Notes: generated from the sequence alone by a model not told the origin. Counted from the first letter of the stretch, positions 45,755-58,541 are shown. The stretch: DNA of 64,000 nucleotides from Pseudophaeomoniella oleicola (GCA_003868215.1 QWDQ01000011.1:1-64000), one strand, 5' to 3'. Numbers and translations: made by a program.

Positions 45755-46672
45755 TTAAATGAGTGGAAGCGTTAAGAGGAAAGGGGGGAAAAAGGAGGAG
45801 TTATGGGCAAGGGAGTTTTTGAATGTAAGATAAGTTAGTAATGATTAGATTCTTTACCTTTTTCGGCCGGGGGGGTAATATTTATTGATGAGGATATGAA
45901 AAAAATATATATTACCGAGAGTTCTACTTTTTTTTCTTTTCTTTTTTTTTGGTGGTGGTGGTGGTAACTATGGTCTAAAGTTGCGTTACTTGGGTAGTGT
46001 AGTGTAGTGTAGCCATCATCTTAATTCTTTCCCATCTTTCCATCTCCTAGTTGGTACAACGTTTCCATTCCATTCCTATCCATTTGTGCCCCAATTTGAA
46101 ATGGCGGTATTTACGGGGGGAAAAAAAGAAAAGAGGGGGGGTGGGGGGGGGAGGAGAGGGATGGAGAGAACGGAGGTAATGTGAATAGACAACAATATCA
46201 TGAAATGTTATTTTTGTAGGAGTTCTCAGTCTATGTAAATGTAAATAGATAGATTGGTATATAAGAATCTCAGAATGGTCAACCGACCCTTGATGACGAT
46301 GACGGCCGAGATAAGAAGTTTTAAAATAATAATAGTATATACAAATAAAAGCAGGGCGGTGATGATGAGACGAAGAAGAGAAAGACCGGATGAGGCTCGG
46401 GTGGGTCTGGTTTGGTAGGGTTCGGTAAGGAGTTCGGACCCTTAGTTGATGAGTTGAGTGCGTGTGGTGATCCTCCTTTTTCGATCTTACCGGACTCGGG
46501 CCACAAGTCTCGTTTGATACAGACTGCTGCTGTTCGTTTCTGTGGGAATAAGCACTGCCTTTACTTCCCATTCATCGGCCTTCAAGAAGAAGAGAGTGGA
46601 GGGAGATTTTTGAGGTTTGCAAAGAAGTAGAAGGGGAGGCAGATAGCGGAAATGGCGATGCTAATCTCGAGA
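45755..46672. other. Convergent intergenic region with homopolymer and G-rich tracts
   Basis: About 920 bp between MSH2 and the pectin lyase gene. It contains a T-rich run followed by GGT repeats (about 45929-45965), TAGTG repeats (about 45995-46012), and a G-rich block at about 46115-46160 with at least four runs of three or more G. No gene seen. Confidence 0.6.
46115..46160 (+). repeat. G-run block, potential G-quadruplex
   Basis: Runs of 6, 7, 9 and 3 G separated by short A/T-containing spacers on the plus strand, in the 3' flank of MSH2 and the terminator side of the pectin lyase gene. Folding is inferred from the G-run pattern only. Confidence 0.5.
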
Positions 46673-48211
46673 TCAGATGTGACCGTATCCAGCGTTTGCG
46701 TTGACGCTTGCGACGACGCCGGAGTACGCGGAGGCACTGGCAACGGTATGTCCTGAGAAATCAGAGAAGAAGCTGGTATCCGACGAGGAGAAGGTTCCCG
46801 AGCTGCCGAATCCATTGACTTGGCAGACGTGGCCGAGGTGGGCCGAGCAGGCTGCATTGGCATTGGCGTTTGGAGCAGTGAAGTAGGCGCCGTCGACCGG
46901 GGTTTCGACGACCTCGTTGATGTTTTGGAAGACGTTGCCTTCGGCGACGACGTAGCCACCTTCACCAATCTCAAAGGCGTGGCCGGTGTTATCGTAGAAG
47001 TAGTTGTTGACCTGAGGAAAAAGAATTAGCTGTTCGTTCCATAACATGCTGCTTGCGGCATCTTGCGGGGCTCGAGGAGCCTGCAGCTCTGTTTGACACA
47101 AGAGCCAAATGGATCAGAGGGTCTTACAGCATGGAGAAGCGTGTTGCCCTGAACCTTGGGCATACGGCCGCTGGTGTGGTAGAAGTAGTTGCCCTTCATG
47201 GTGACCAAATCGTTCGAGCCGTCCAGGTAGACTCCCCAGTAGTGGTAACCATCACAGGTTGCAGAGTACGAGGATACACCGTTGATCTCACAGTTAGAGA
47301 TTGTGACCCTGCCAGAGGCGCTGGTACCAAGCACGATGTGTTGACGGCCAATGTGAGATGTCTGTTACCCAAATATTAGCAATCTCGCACCCGCATGAGA
47401 CCATATTGGTTGTCTTCAACGTACAGTAATACGGTCGAGCCAGACGTTATCCGAATTATCGATCGTGATCCCATCGCCACCCCAAACCACGTGAGGGTTT
47501 ATCTCGCTGATCATGATGTTCCTAGAGAGAGAGAGAGAGAGCTAGTTCAGTATAGTTCAAGCAAGGAGGAAGAGGGGGGAAAGGGGGAGGTGCTCACTGG
47601 ATGATGATGTTGCTAGCTCCTGAGACGATGCGGAGACCTTTGCCCAAGATGACGCCGTGGGACCCTACTCCAAGCAAGGTCTTGTGGGAGGCAACGGTAA
47701 TACCTAGAGTACCGGCGTTGTCACTGTGACGTGCAAATTAGAAAAAGGTGGTTCAAATGCTAGCCCTTGACTCACTATGTGACAGAGACGCGCGGTGCAT
47801 TGGGCTCATAGTTGGTGCACCAGTCATTCTGGTTGACGGCGAGCTGGCAAGCAGCAGCTGTACCCCAGGGGGCACAACCTGTACTGGTGGTAGTCCCTTC
47901 GGTTCCTCTGAAATCGAATCTGTAATGCGAGTCAGCGGTCTTTGTCACGTGTCATATAGCGTCATTGAACACATCTCATATGTCCCTGATTGTTGGAAGA
48001 CTCACGTTCTATCCAGGACGATGACACGAGGCGAGGAATCACCAAGATAAGAGACAAGTTGGCTGATACTGTTTGGATACACTGGAGTCGCACTGCCACC
48101 GCCTGTGACACCGCTTGCAAATCCTTCCGCAGCTCCGTGGACGGTTTGAGCATTAGCCGCGTGACCGGCACAAGCGGCGAGCACTGCGCCGAAAAGAGCA
48201 AATGACTTCAT
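46673..48211 (-). CDS. Secreted pectin lyase (polysaccharide lyase family 1)
   Basis: Extracellular enzyme that cleaves methyl-esterified pectin by beta-elimination; 381 residues in six exons on the minus strand: 48211-48006, 47919-47776, 47723-47598, 47521-47425, 47361-47128, 47011-46673. All joins keep frame and match fungal pectin lyases. Seen: signal peptide [21 protein letters not shown], GSAxPVYP-type start ([20 protein letters not shown]), [12 protein letters not shown], the [17 protein letters not shown] core, [32 protein letters not shown] and [20 protein letters not shown]. Pectin lyases differ from pectate lyases in lacking calcium ligands; the sequence follows the pectin lyase type. 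Suggests plant-material breakdown or plant association. Confidence 0.95.
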
Positions 48212-48656
48212 GGTTGAAGGGAAGAGAATACTGCAAATGAATGAACAGAACAGAACAAGAGGGACTGCAGTGAATGGAATAAGGAATCAAAAAGTAGAAG
48301 TCCAGTTTCTCTCTGAATCACAAGCGGGAGAGATACTTCCTTTTCTACACGCTCACGGAGCCTTGTGCGTGGACTATATGTATCGTTGGCGTCCGACAGT
48401 CATCTTTGGGCCAAGCCGGCATCGCTCCTGACTTGGGACAGTTCATTGCATCTGCAGGAATCTAGAAGGCAAGGCAATATGATAGGGTTTGCCGAGTTTC
48501 CACATGGCAGACAATAGCGTCCTGTTTTGCGGTAGTCCACGATAGTTCACGATGGTCTCGGGGGGTTAGTCTCGGATGAGAACGAGAGGACGATTGGCCA
48601 CAAAGGAAAGGACGCGGTCGACGGGAACATCTCCTAGCTCTATGGGGAAGGATTGA

Positions 48657-48662
48657 CTGGGG
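48657..48662 (+). promoter_or_regulatory. Candidate CreA carbon-repression site (CTGGGG)
   Basis: Matches the CreA consensus SYGGRG, about 450 bp before the pectin lyase start. CreA repression of pectinase genes is established in Aspergillus. A single short site is weak evidence. Confidence 0.35.
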
Positions 48663-48664
48663 GA

Positions 48665-48700
48665 GATGAGGATCGGATGAGGATCAGATGAGGATCAGAT
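48665..48700. repeat. Tandem 11-bp repeat, GATGAGGATCA type, 3.3 copies
   Basis: Three consecutive copies of GATGAGGATC followed by G, A and A, plus a partial fourth (GAT), in the pectin lyase promoter next to the CTGGGG site. The period of 11 is close to one helical turn, so the repeats would face the same side of the DNA. Confidence 0.75.
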
Positions 48701-49328
48701 CACACGGTCGATGGAAGTGATCCAAAGCTGCGAAAACTTCATCAATTAGGGTTGATGTTGGAACAAGAAAAGAGAAACCAAAGTAAACCAAAGTAATTAA
48801 CGTTAATCTCGGTTGGTGACTGGAGGAGAAAGGTTCTTCCACTGCTCCGGTTCATCGTTTCAGGATCGTCTTGGCGCTTGGGCGATTCTATCGCATCCGA
48901 AAAGTCGAAGATACTAAGTCAAGTTAAGTTACTAGTACGTATTCGGTGCCTCTTTTGATCGGATCGTAGCAAAGGAGAGATTAATATCCCTCCATATTAT
49001 ACCTTCATCCGATCCTTCCTTGTTGGGTCCTTCTTCTCAATCTCACCGGGGACTTGGCTCAATATAAATCACTTGGCCGTGCACTCTGAGACCTGATCTC
49101 GTAGGAGTCCTACTAGAACAATCAAAGAAATCCTGAGTCGGTTCGAAACACCGAAATCACCATGAACTCGGCCCGTCGTGCAGGTCCACTCAGTGACTCC
49201 CACATCAAGGCCAAGACGGAGAAAATAAACGAGACGAATGCATGCCTTAGCTTGGTCCTCGAGGACAGGGGAAATCAACCTCATCTACCGCGGTTATGCC
49301 GATAGGATACTCTTTTCTGCGTGGGTAG

Positions 49329-49330
<2 letters not shown>

Positions 49331-49359
<29 letters not shown>
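49331..49359. repeat. (GA)n dinucleotide repeat
   Basis: About 14 GA units in intergenic DNA, followed by GGTAG tetranucleotide repeats. Confidence 0.9.
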
Positions 49360-49362
<3 letters not shown>

Positions 49363-49682
49363 AGGTAGGTAGGTAGGCAACACGTGAAAGCGGTAGGTAG
49401 TTAGAGAACTACCTGGTACTATGTGCATTGTACAGCATACACACACATACATAATCAAATTGTCTTCGAAACAACAAGACAAACAATCGTAAACCTATTA
49501 TTGTTGTTGTTGTTGAGGCATATCTAAAAGTGCAAACACTTCGTGTAGCTTAGCAAGTATATTAATCATTCATGTCGTATCTGTCCGTATAATGTTGTCA
49601 TCTCTTTATCTGCTATGCCAATCCCTTTTGCCAAACCAGTCACCGATGAAATTAAACACGCTTGCGTTGTTAATGCCATTGA

Positions 49683-52600
49683 TCACCGATGCGTCCCCAG
49701 TACTGGTGTGACCTGGACGCTCTCCGTGGCTCTCTTACCCTGTTCGCCCGGGTGTCGTTCAGCAAATTTGCCAATACTACCCAGCCTCTGCTCATAATTC
49801 TTCAGGTCGAAGCTACGGATCCGTTTCGACAATTCAGGGTCACTTTCATCGCCAATGAACGTCCAGGACTCTTCTATACCAGCTGCCTCCTCGTTCAACT
49901 GTGCCGTTTTCGGGTCATCGCTGCTTGTCGGCGCCACTTTGTGACGTTTGATCAGAGTTTTTGCATACTCGAGATCACGATAGACAGCTTGGATTGCTGT
50001 TTCCACTCCGTTTTCCTAGATTAACCGTCAGCATTGTTGACACTAGCAAGCCGTTCAATTTGTCACATACCTTACGAATCTCCTCGCCAAGCAGCCTGGC
50101 CTTAAGGATCATGCGCTCACTGTTGCAAGCCTCCCAAAGAGCACGGGAGAAGACGCTCACATTGACCCGCTTCATACAGATACCGACACCGAGGTCTTCA
50201 ACACGGGAACCAAAGAAGAATTGATCGCCAAAGAAAGGCTTAATGATCGTTGGCACTCCTGCCCGGAGACTTGCGCCCGTTGTCCCGGCCCCGCCATGAT
50301 GGGCAGCTGCATCTATCTGTCGAAAGAGCCAGTCGTGAGGCGCTGATTTGATCTGGTAAATCTCCGGCGGCAGTGGAACCTCGGTTTTGACCGCAGACGG
50401 ATCTCCTAATCGATCAGACCAGCCTTTGGAGAGAATGCAGCGTACATCTGCTTTCAGAACCGAGTCGACGACTGTTCTGGTCAAGGCTGCAGGATCAGAG
50501 ACAACGATCGAGCCAAAGCCAATATACACCAGTTTTTTGCCGTCAGCACGGGCTTTGTTGATGAAATCCGTCAAATCTTGGGGTGGGATGTATTCGTCGC
50601 CTTCATCGAGGAACCAGTAACCGGTCACTCTTACCCAGTCGCTATAGTCGAGTGGCGGTACAACCACATGGGGAGAAAAGTTGTAAAGGAAAGGGACTTT
50701 GTTCGGTTGCATGCGATCCAGGTTGGTGCTGCCAAGGCCCAACTGCTTCTTTCGCCATCGATTAACCTGACCTGCAATCGCTTTCCAGAAGACATTGTCG
50801 AACATAACGTACGAAAAGTAATTGTAGGCTCCACCAATCTTCTTGTCGGGAACGGCAAAAGCATGAGGGTAAGCTCGAGTGCGAGTCCAAGGCATGGTGA
50901 ATGCGCGGAAATATGGTATGTCCAACGCTTCAGCGATATGGATACCGGCCATAGCACTTGGTGACTCGATCAGAAGGTCCGTATCCTGACAAGCGATCCA
51001 TGCACTTGACAGAAGATCATCGATCCAGCTTCGGAATTTCGACGAAGCTTCTTTGAGAAATGAATATGTGAACATTCCGTTCTCGACGCATATTCTCATC
51101 AGTTCGGCGGGATCCCCCTCGACAGACCTGAAGTCAATACCATGCTTTCTCACCCAAGGTTCAAATTCGGCATGGGTTGCGATCCTGGGCTTGTGACCTT
51201 CAGCGAGGAGGCCCTTGCAAAGGGCGATGTAGGGCTGCACGTCACCACGAGAGCCGATCGTGAGACACGTGATTCGCAAACACTCGGTGGGTTTGAAGTT
51301 AATGATAGATGCTCGCGGGTCATCGAAAAGTATTGGCGGACTATCGCTTTGCAACGACTCACTGCCGGAAGCGCTCTTCGGCAGGGCGATCTCATGACCA
51401 CTGTGTCCTGCTTGACGCGCCTCGAGGAGCACTTTGTGTTCCCACTTTGCCTGTTCGGCTTCTTCCTTCTCCTCTTCTGCTAGTAACCCTGAATCGGAAA
51501 GGTATTTTACGGATTCCAGATTCCGCAACAAGGTGATAGCGCAATCATCTCGATGGTCGGTTGTATTGAACTCGAAGAATAGCTCTTCGTGGCCCCTTAT
51601 GACGAGGACTAGACCATGGTAACCAAGTCTAAAGCCCTTCTCCTTGTCCACATTTTCAATGTCCCTCAAAGGCAGAATCAACTTGGTTTTGGTGCCGGGT
51701 AATAAGCTGCGGAAACAGAACTTGCGGTTGCTGATGTAGATCTTTCCGTATAGAGGCAAAACCCGATGAAGGAAACCAAAGTAGGTTGCTTGAAGTTTTT
51801 CTGAAGGCGGGAGAGCAAAATGAGCTCGAAATCGGTCACCATGTCCAACGGCTGATTCCTCGTCTTCGGGATCAACGGCGTTATCTCCGGACATGACACC
51901 TTCGTTTTCACCGTAATGCTTCCGCTGCCCTGCCCACATACCGGAGACCTTTTCATAGTAGCCCATGGATTCTGTGGCAAGTAGCGAGCTCATCTTCTTT
52001 GAACGATTCTTGAGGTAGTCCGCGAAGCCAGCGGCCCTTTGCAAAGGATAAGTGCCGGCCTTGAAAATGTCTTGCAGTGCTTGAGAGGAAGTTGGGCGCT
52101 GTTGTGCTTCGTCTGTCTCAATCGCGGAATCCTGCGGCGATGGCTCATCATCATTCCCACGATTATGGGCCGCTCCTTGAGAATCGAAATTGTCAACTCT
52201 AGATACTGAGCGTGCAGTATCCTGTGAACGTCTTCGCTGCCTCCTGGAATCCCTCGATGTTTCGTTCCGCCGGGCGCCTGGTGAATGGAAGACATCGCTC
52301 CTATCTAGGATATGGCTCGCGGAGCCCTGCGTATCGGTCCCGGACTCTAACGCCAACGAGGAGTCCGTAGTAGGTTCAACAGAATGGTCAAATGAGCTTG
52401 AGGACTCTTGTTCTTTATTGTTGAGCGAACTATCCCATTTTCCGGCGTGTGTCACATCAGCACGACTTGTGCTTCCACTTTCAAGGCTATGGTCGCGACC
52501 TGGTTGACCAGAGTCCTTGCGAGAGGCATCCACACTTCTTCTAAAGGAATCCGGACCGCGTCTGCCGAAATCACCACTTGTTTTCGGTGACAAGGTGGCC

Positions 52601-54161
52601 TTCACTGGTCCATGAATCGGCACTCGTTGCATCTTACGGATGTCACGAATACTCTGCATCATAGGGTCATGCGATCCGATACTAGCTGGGGAAATTTCTC
52701 CCGAGGCGCCAGAATCAAGTCCTTGATTGACGGGCCCAGATGGTTCGTACAACGCCTTCTGTGCTTGATCGCGGTCGATGAGTGTTTGAAGAGTGTTGAA
52801 TGCATCTTTCCCAAAGCTGAAAAAGGAGAAGAAATACTAGGCACTGTCAGTTCGAACGGCTTGCACAGAGCACACCTTGGACTGACCTCGTCTATCGCAT
52901 ACGAATCTTCGCTTTCTACAACACGAACCTTGAACGTCTCTGCAAAATCAATGACAGGGCTTTCCTCGATGTCTATGATGTTTTCTATGGGGAGGGAGAC
53001 CTTGACGCTGTCTCCATCATTATGCGATCGGAAGATGACTTTCTGCAGCGTTTTGACCCATTCTTTTGCACTGACAGCACTATCGGCCCGGAAATAGTAT
53101 GTCCTGTGATCGGTAGTCACGGTGAAGTCTTTGACATCTCTTAATTTATCTTTAGCGTCCACGAGCTTTGCGGAGATGCCATAACGTAGATCAACGTTGC
53201 CACTTGGGAAGTACAGGTCGGATGGGTCACTGTAGTAAGACAAGACGTCGCCCTTTAGGGTGAACCAATACCGAAAATACCTTGGATTTTGCTTGCCTCG
53301 TTTGGACAAATAACCGCTTTTGGCCACCACGTTCGACTTCTTGGGCAGATACGCGTAGAAACACAGGTGTTTCTGCGTGAGATACACATACCCTTGAAGC
53401 AGCACACTTTGAAGTAACCAACATGGATATTCGGATACGACCTGTTCTGGGCTATCGAAGTCGAAAATTTCCATGAGTCTAGTAGACAGAAGGGTCTCAG
53501 TAGTTGATTCGGCCCTTTTGCGACTCGCTACTTCGTCGTTGGGCTTTATGATTCCTGATCCCAGGCCGCTAGTGCTGAGCTGCGCCTGTGCCTCGAGCAT
53601 TCGGCTCATCATAGGAGCATCCTGGGGTCTCATCGTTCTTGAAAGCTGATCTTCTTGCGCGTCTCCATGAGCAGGACTGGGAACATAAACGGATCGTGAA
53701 CCCTTTTGTTTTCCTGGTTTCAGAGACAGCCGTGGTATTGACGGTAGTAGCTTATTCTGGGACTTGACACCTTTATCCTTTTTGATCTCGGGCTTTGCGC
53801 TCTCAGATGTTTTGCTTGTAGATTTGTCTCGTGCCGTGTCTCGTTGCGGGGCGGTCTTTCTGTCGTGAGATACATCATGTTTCAGTGCTTCGTTATCATC
53901 TTCATCGCTGTCGCTGGATTCGTCGAAACGAGTATGAAAATCTGTTCGCGATCCGGCTGCTGCTATCATCGAGAATATTGATTGATTCATGTACTGCTGA
54001 GGCAAGCCTGCGCCCCTAGACGGCGCAGTGACATCTTCTTGAGCATCTTCGCCATATCTAAGGCGCTCTGGGAGGCGGACAGACGGCAAGCGATTGAGCG
54101 GCTTTTTCCGGGGTGGTCCATGAGCCATACGGCCTTTGGGGTCTCTCTCCTCGCTCGGCAT
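49683..54161 (-). CDS. ATG26: Sterol 3-beta-glucosyltransferase Atg26
   Basis: UDP-glucose:sterol glucosyltransferase, in some fungi needed for peroxisome autophagy. 1457 residues; exons on the minus strand are 54161-52887, 52836-50071 and 50015-49683. Seen in order: disordered N-terminus containing ERLRYGEDA and [17 protein letters not shown]; first GRAM domain ([15 protein letters not shown]..., about 230-280); PH domain ([21 protein letters not shown] to [10 protein letters not shown], about 285-385); long linker; second GRAM domain ([17 protein letters not shown]); the glucosyltransferase ([79 protein letters not shown]). The tail encodes a short helical region. Layout and length fit fungal Atg26 (about 1400 residues). 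Confidence 0.97.
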
Positions 54162-55357
54162 ATCTGTTCAATAGCTCGCAAGCTGACAACGCTTGCAATA
54201 TCAAGAATAGCAGTGTATCTGATTGCGCTGAATGATAGAAGCCCGCTTAACGAATGCGATCAACCGATGATTATACGGAAGCCCTTATGGCTCACCTCGT
54301 TTGTAATAAAATGTAAGAACGGCAACCGTGAAGATCCATTATAGGTACGGGTCTGTCGAGATAATCGAGGAACAGGCGTCTGTAGAAGTCACCGCCAAGG
54401 GATAAATGGCGATTATTGTCAGATCAGATTCTCGTATCCAGGGTGATTTGCAGTCGGAAGGATTCTAGAAAACGAGTCTCAGGATGCACTGACATGAGAA
54501 AAGGTCATGATGAAGAGAAGTGCAAATGACTGAGAGCTGAATCCCATGTGACGATAATAAATAAATCATAATATCGAGATGTTGCCTAAGGTCCTGATGA
54601 CTTAACTAAACTTAAACGCTGAATCGCCTTATCGCATGTCCACTTTTCCACTTATCGTAGAAGCTCTGGTATAGTATCGTACCTAAGGTAAGTTAGTACT
54701 ACGGTACGTGGTACGTGGTACGTACGGAGTACGGGGTATCGGACTCCAGCATGACGATGGGATGATGATGACGGTACGAACCGAAACAAAACAATGAAAC
54801 GTTGACGAAATACCTAGGTATTACTACTACCTGATATCAGGTACATTTTACCTTATCTTGAGGTACCTGGTACTGAATTACTACCTATCCTCGAAATACT
54901 GAGTGTATACAAGGTGAGCATACCCCAGGTTGATGCTGGATCACTGGGTACCTTAGGTACCTAATCATCATATTACCCCCCCTGACGAAAATAAGTTGGG
55001 CAAGAGCTCGAGGAGCATTGTAATTAGATACAAGAGTAATATACAGGGACTGGCCTGAGACGTTGACTGCTACAACTATCGTGCTCCGACCCGTCAACAC
55101 CCTACACACCTTTCATATATTTCTTAAGAGCAGACATACATATGAAAGGACTCGGCTCAACCACTCGTTCAGACTTTGAAGTTGTGCTTGCTTCTAGGCA
55201 TAAGTCCTGCCCTGCAGTGTTTTTTCCACGGAAGGCAATCAATATCCTCCGTCATGCCCCCAACATCCTGTTTGAAGCCCGTACAGCAGTCATCTACCAG
55301 AACCAACAGGAAAATGTGCATATGTATCCACGTAACCCATATATAACATCGACATCG
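54162..55357. promoter_or_regulatory. Intergenic: ATG26 promoter and NAB3-like 3' flank
   Basis: About 1.2 kb. Between 54670 and 54970 it is dense in GGTACC/GTACGTGG-type repeats, including the palindrome TTAGGTACCTAA at 54953-54964. No gene seen. Confidence 0.5.
54953..54964. repeat. 12-bp palindrome TTAGGTACCTAA
   Basis: Perfect inverted repeat in intergenic DNA, identical to the core of the palindrome at 22495-22508. Confidence 0.75.
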
Positions 55358-58049
55358 TTATCGTCGTCGCTGAAATTGAGACAGTTGGCTCATGATATTC
55401 TGAATATCCTGACCTGAGTTACCGCCGCTATAATCTTGCGGTGGTTGCGGTGGGTATGGTGTCGGAGCGGTGAAACCTGATCCTGACCGAGCATGCTGCT
55501 GCTGTTGTTGCTGTTGTTGCTGTTGACGAGCGACGTTAGACAACAAACTAGCAAGATCGGGATTGCTCGGACTAGCAGGAGTGGATGTTGATGGCAGACC
55601 TCCGGGAGTAGTGAGTGGCTGCTGTTGCATCGCGCTTAATAGCTTTTGTAATGAAGCACTGTCGAGGTTCGAGATGAGATTAGTGACGTTAGGATCTTGA
55701 GAAATGCCGGTCTGCGAGTGTGGAAACGATGGCTGCGTCCCGTGAGGTCTTGATACCTGTGGTGCCACGAACGACTGAGTGGTAGGGAAAACATCGGCAG
55801 TACGAGGCCGTTGACTTCGTTTGTTTTGTAGGACGATTTCTGCGGCGATTGAGATTTCGAGATCAACGTACTCTAAGAATGTTTAGTCCATGTCTCAGTG
55901 CATTGTAGTAACTCCGCTTACCGTTAAATCGAACTTCTACACCAGCGCTGCGATCAAAGACCTGTAAGGGGACTTTGTGATTGTACTGTGAGCTGCGTGT
56001 AAGTTTGATGATGGCTTGGACACCTTCAACGATCTGGCGCTTCACGACCGCTTCCAGTGTGAAACGAGGGCTTAAGATAAGCGTCTGACACTGAAGCCCC
56101 CTACTTCTCAAAGCATTCTCGAGATACGAGACGAAGTTACTGTACGTACGTTAGTCAAAAAAGCAAGATTGCCGTTCGGTTAGTACTTACTGGTCGACTT
56201 CATCGAGGACGAGAATCTGTACGTCAGGAACGTCATTGGGATGTCTTCTTGGAATTGGAAGTCCTGCTTCTTCACCAAATCCACGGCCACGTGGGCTTGG
56301 ACTACGATAGCGGCCACCCGACCGGCTATAGGGCGAACGAGATCGTTCGTTGCCAGGATAGCGCTGATTTCCTCGGTGATCGTCTCTTCCTCGATATATT
56401 CGTGGTGACGGAGACCTTCCCAACTTATAATCGTCTCTACGACGGATTGGCTCGTCTCGATAATTTGTGAACCCAGGCTTTGCATCGTGCACACGATCTT
56501 GACCCCTCCGACTTGCACCACGTCTCTCCGGTGATCCCGACCGTTTACGTCCTCCTTGTCGGTTACTGTCCGTGGTACCAGGATTGCGGGTGTTCTTTTG
56601 CGGCTTGGAAATTTCCAAGTGCAGGCGGCGACCGCGGATGCTCACTCCTTGTTCAACTTCAAGTGCTCTATAACAATCTGAAGCGTCAAGAAACTGGACG
56701 AATCCGTAAGCCTGCTTTATTGAAATCTGGGCTAGTTTCCCGTGTTTATGAAAAATATGAAATAAATCTCTCTTTGTGACCTTCTCAGTGGGCAAATTAC
56801 CAACAAACATTCGTGAGCCATTTGGGAAGCGGTCCCACACGCCTTCGGTCACGTAGGCCCTTTCATCGGCAAGGAATCGGTCGTATTTGCTCTGAACTTC
56901 GGGGCCCCACTTATGGTCACCGTCGTCTGAGCCGACAGCGCCTTCTTGTTCAAAAGGTGCTGAGGCAGTCATAGGCTCAATGGGTCTCGACTGGGTAGGG
57001 AGGTTCGGCAGACCCTGCTGGAAACTTGCCATGGGTGGCGGTGGGAGCCCATTCGAACCCGGGAACGCCGCCTGGGAATTTGCGGGTAGTGGCATCGGTG
57101 GCAGACCGGCGTTAAAAGCTAGATTGTTGGACATAGCTTGATAGGGAAGGGAAGAAGCATGGGGGGTGTTTATCTGGTGATAAGATTGGATGGGCTCATT
57201 GGGCGTATAATCGGGATGCATAGCAGGATTATCCTGGACAGGTGGACGGGGCGGGAGGCCACTGGCAGAAGGCAATTGTTTATCATTTCCATTCCCTGCT
57301 TGCACTGCAAAGTCATGTGAAGCTTCACTGTTTCGCGCAATGACGGTTTCCGCGGAAGGTGCTGCGGAAGCAGACCTGGTCAGAGTATCAAGGAGGGACT
57401 GATAGTTCACGCCGTCACCGGCATGGCTCTGGGTAGGAGGGAGGCCGGCGGAGTACGTCTGCTGATCACCACTGGTGGTATTAGCATTATCAGCGACGTT
57501 GGGTTGTTGCTTAGGATCCGGATAATTTGATGACTGATTTGCACTGAAACGGTTGGCAGAATATTCATCATTAGCAACAGTCTTCTGACCATTAGCCAGA
57601 CTGTCCAAAGTTTGCGACGCTTGGAAATTGGGATGCGCATAAGCACTATTCTGTATATGAGGCAGGTAGGATTGGTAGGCAGTTTGTGTGTTCATCTGGT
57701 TCGGGAAATTCTGGAATCCATACGCCTGTGTACCACCCAGACTCTCGTTGCCTCCTTGCATAGGTATATGGGGTGGTCCTGATGGAGCCGATGGGTTATA
57801 TCGACCGTTCTCAACTTTGCGCTCTTCCTGACCTAAACCAGATTGACCCTCACTGGCGGAGGTAGCGCCATCTACGGCATGTAGCTGACTGCTCGGGCGG
57901 ATATCGTACGTGGAAGAGTCCGTGAATGCAGGATCATTTTGGTTCCTGAGCACAGGGATATTGGAAGGCTCGGGAGGGTAGATTGGCCGTGGGCTCTCAG
58001 GTGTGTGTTTGCGATGGAACTCATAGTCCTCCGTCTCCTCGGAAGTCAT
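55358..58049 (-). CDS. NAB3: Nab3-like nuclear RNA-binding protein
   Basis: Homologue of Nab3, which with Nrd1 and Sen1 terminates short RNA polymerase II transcripts. 863 residues; exons on the minus strand are 58049-56191, 56139-55922 and 55872-55358, all in frame. Seen: a long Gln/Pro/Asn-rich disordered N-terminus; one RRM at about 413-485 (RNP2 MFVGNLP, RNP1-like AYGFVQF); an Arg/Ser-rich linker; then a compact fold (PDVQILVLDEVD across the first junction to RFNEYVDLEISIAAEIVL, about 604-710) that resembles the anticodon-binding fold seen after the RRM in Nab3/NCOA5-type proteins; and a C-terminal Gln/Pro tail with ten Gln in a row ending QDIQNIMSQLSQFQRRR. Head-to-head with the ICT1-like gene. 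Confidence 0.88.
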
Positions 58050-58541
58050 CTGTGCGAGATCTAACAGAACTCATCCGACAATGAGATGATGGGCAGAGTT
58101 AATCGCGCAAGCTGGATCCTCAAAGGGAGAAGCAGCAAACTCATAGCATGGATAGCAGGCAGGATAGTGGCTCAATAATGGTGGCAATGTAGGGCTTTCA
58201 GATAACGGTAATTTGAGATGACGAAAGTGAATCCGGGACAGTGTACTACAGGGTATCATCAAAGGGAGCTGAGTGGTGGCGAGATGTCAGATCAGGATGC
58301 TGCTTTGGCTGGTAATTCGATAAGGCGCAACCTCCATACTTGAGAAGTCGCTTGTGCAGGAATTGAATGTCTATAACGTTAAGTCGCGAAAGTTTTCGAG
58401 CCGATGGAGCCATGCACAGTAGGCTGTCCGGCAGCCCATTTGTTCCATGTACGCAAGGCGGTCAAACTACTACCTGAGATACCTCTGGGCGGGACTTTTT
58501 AGATGTTGATAGAGGGATGCCTAGTAAAGCAATAGCTAGAC
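58050..58541. promoter_or_regulatory. Bidirectional promoter NAB3 / ICT1-like
   Basis: About 490 bp between head-to-head genes. No TATA box near either start, as is common for housekeeping genes. Confidence 0.45.

Larger units (their letters stand above)
48212..49682. promoter_or_regulatory. Pectin lyase promoter and 3' flank of ATG26
   Basis: About 1.5 kb. It has a candidate CreA site CTGGGG at 48657-48662, a tandem array of an 11-mer at 48665-48700, a GA dinucleotide run (about 49331-49359), GGTAG repeats and a TTG microsatellite (about 49500-49515). No gene seen. Confidence 0.5.

Noticed and set aside
46047-46571. 174-residue open frame on the minus strand between MSH2 and pectin lyase
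   Set aside because: Made of homopolymer and simple-repeat sequence, His/Pro/Tyr-rich, no start context or homology.
49130-49165. GGTTCGAAAC-like T-arm suggesting a second tRNA
   Set aside because: No matching acceptor, D arm or anticodon stem could be formed around it.
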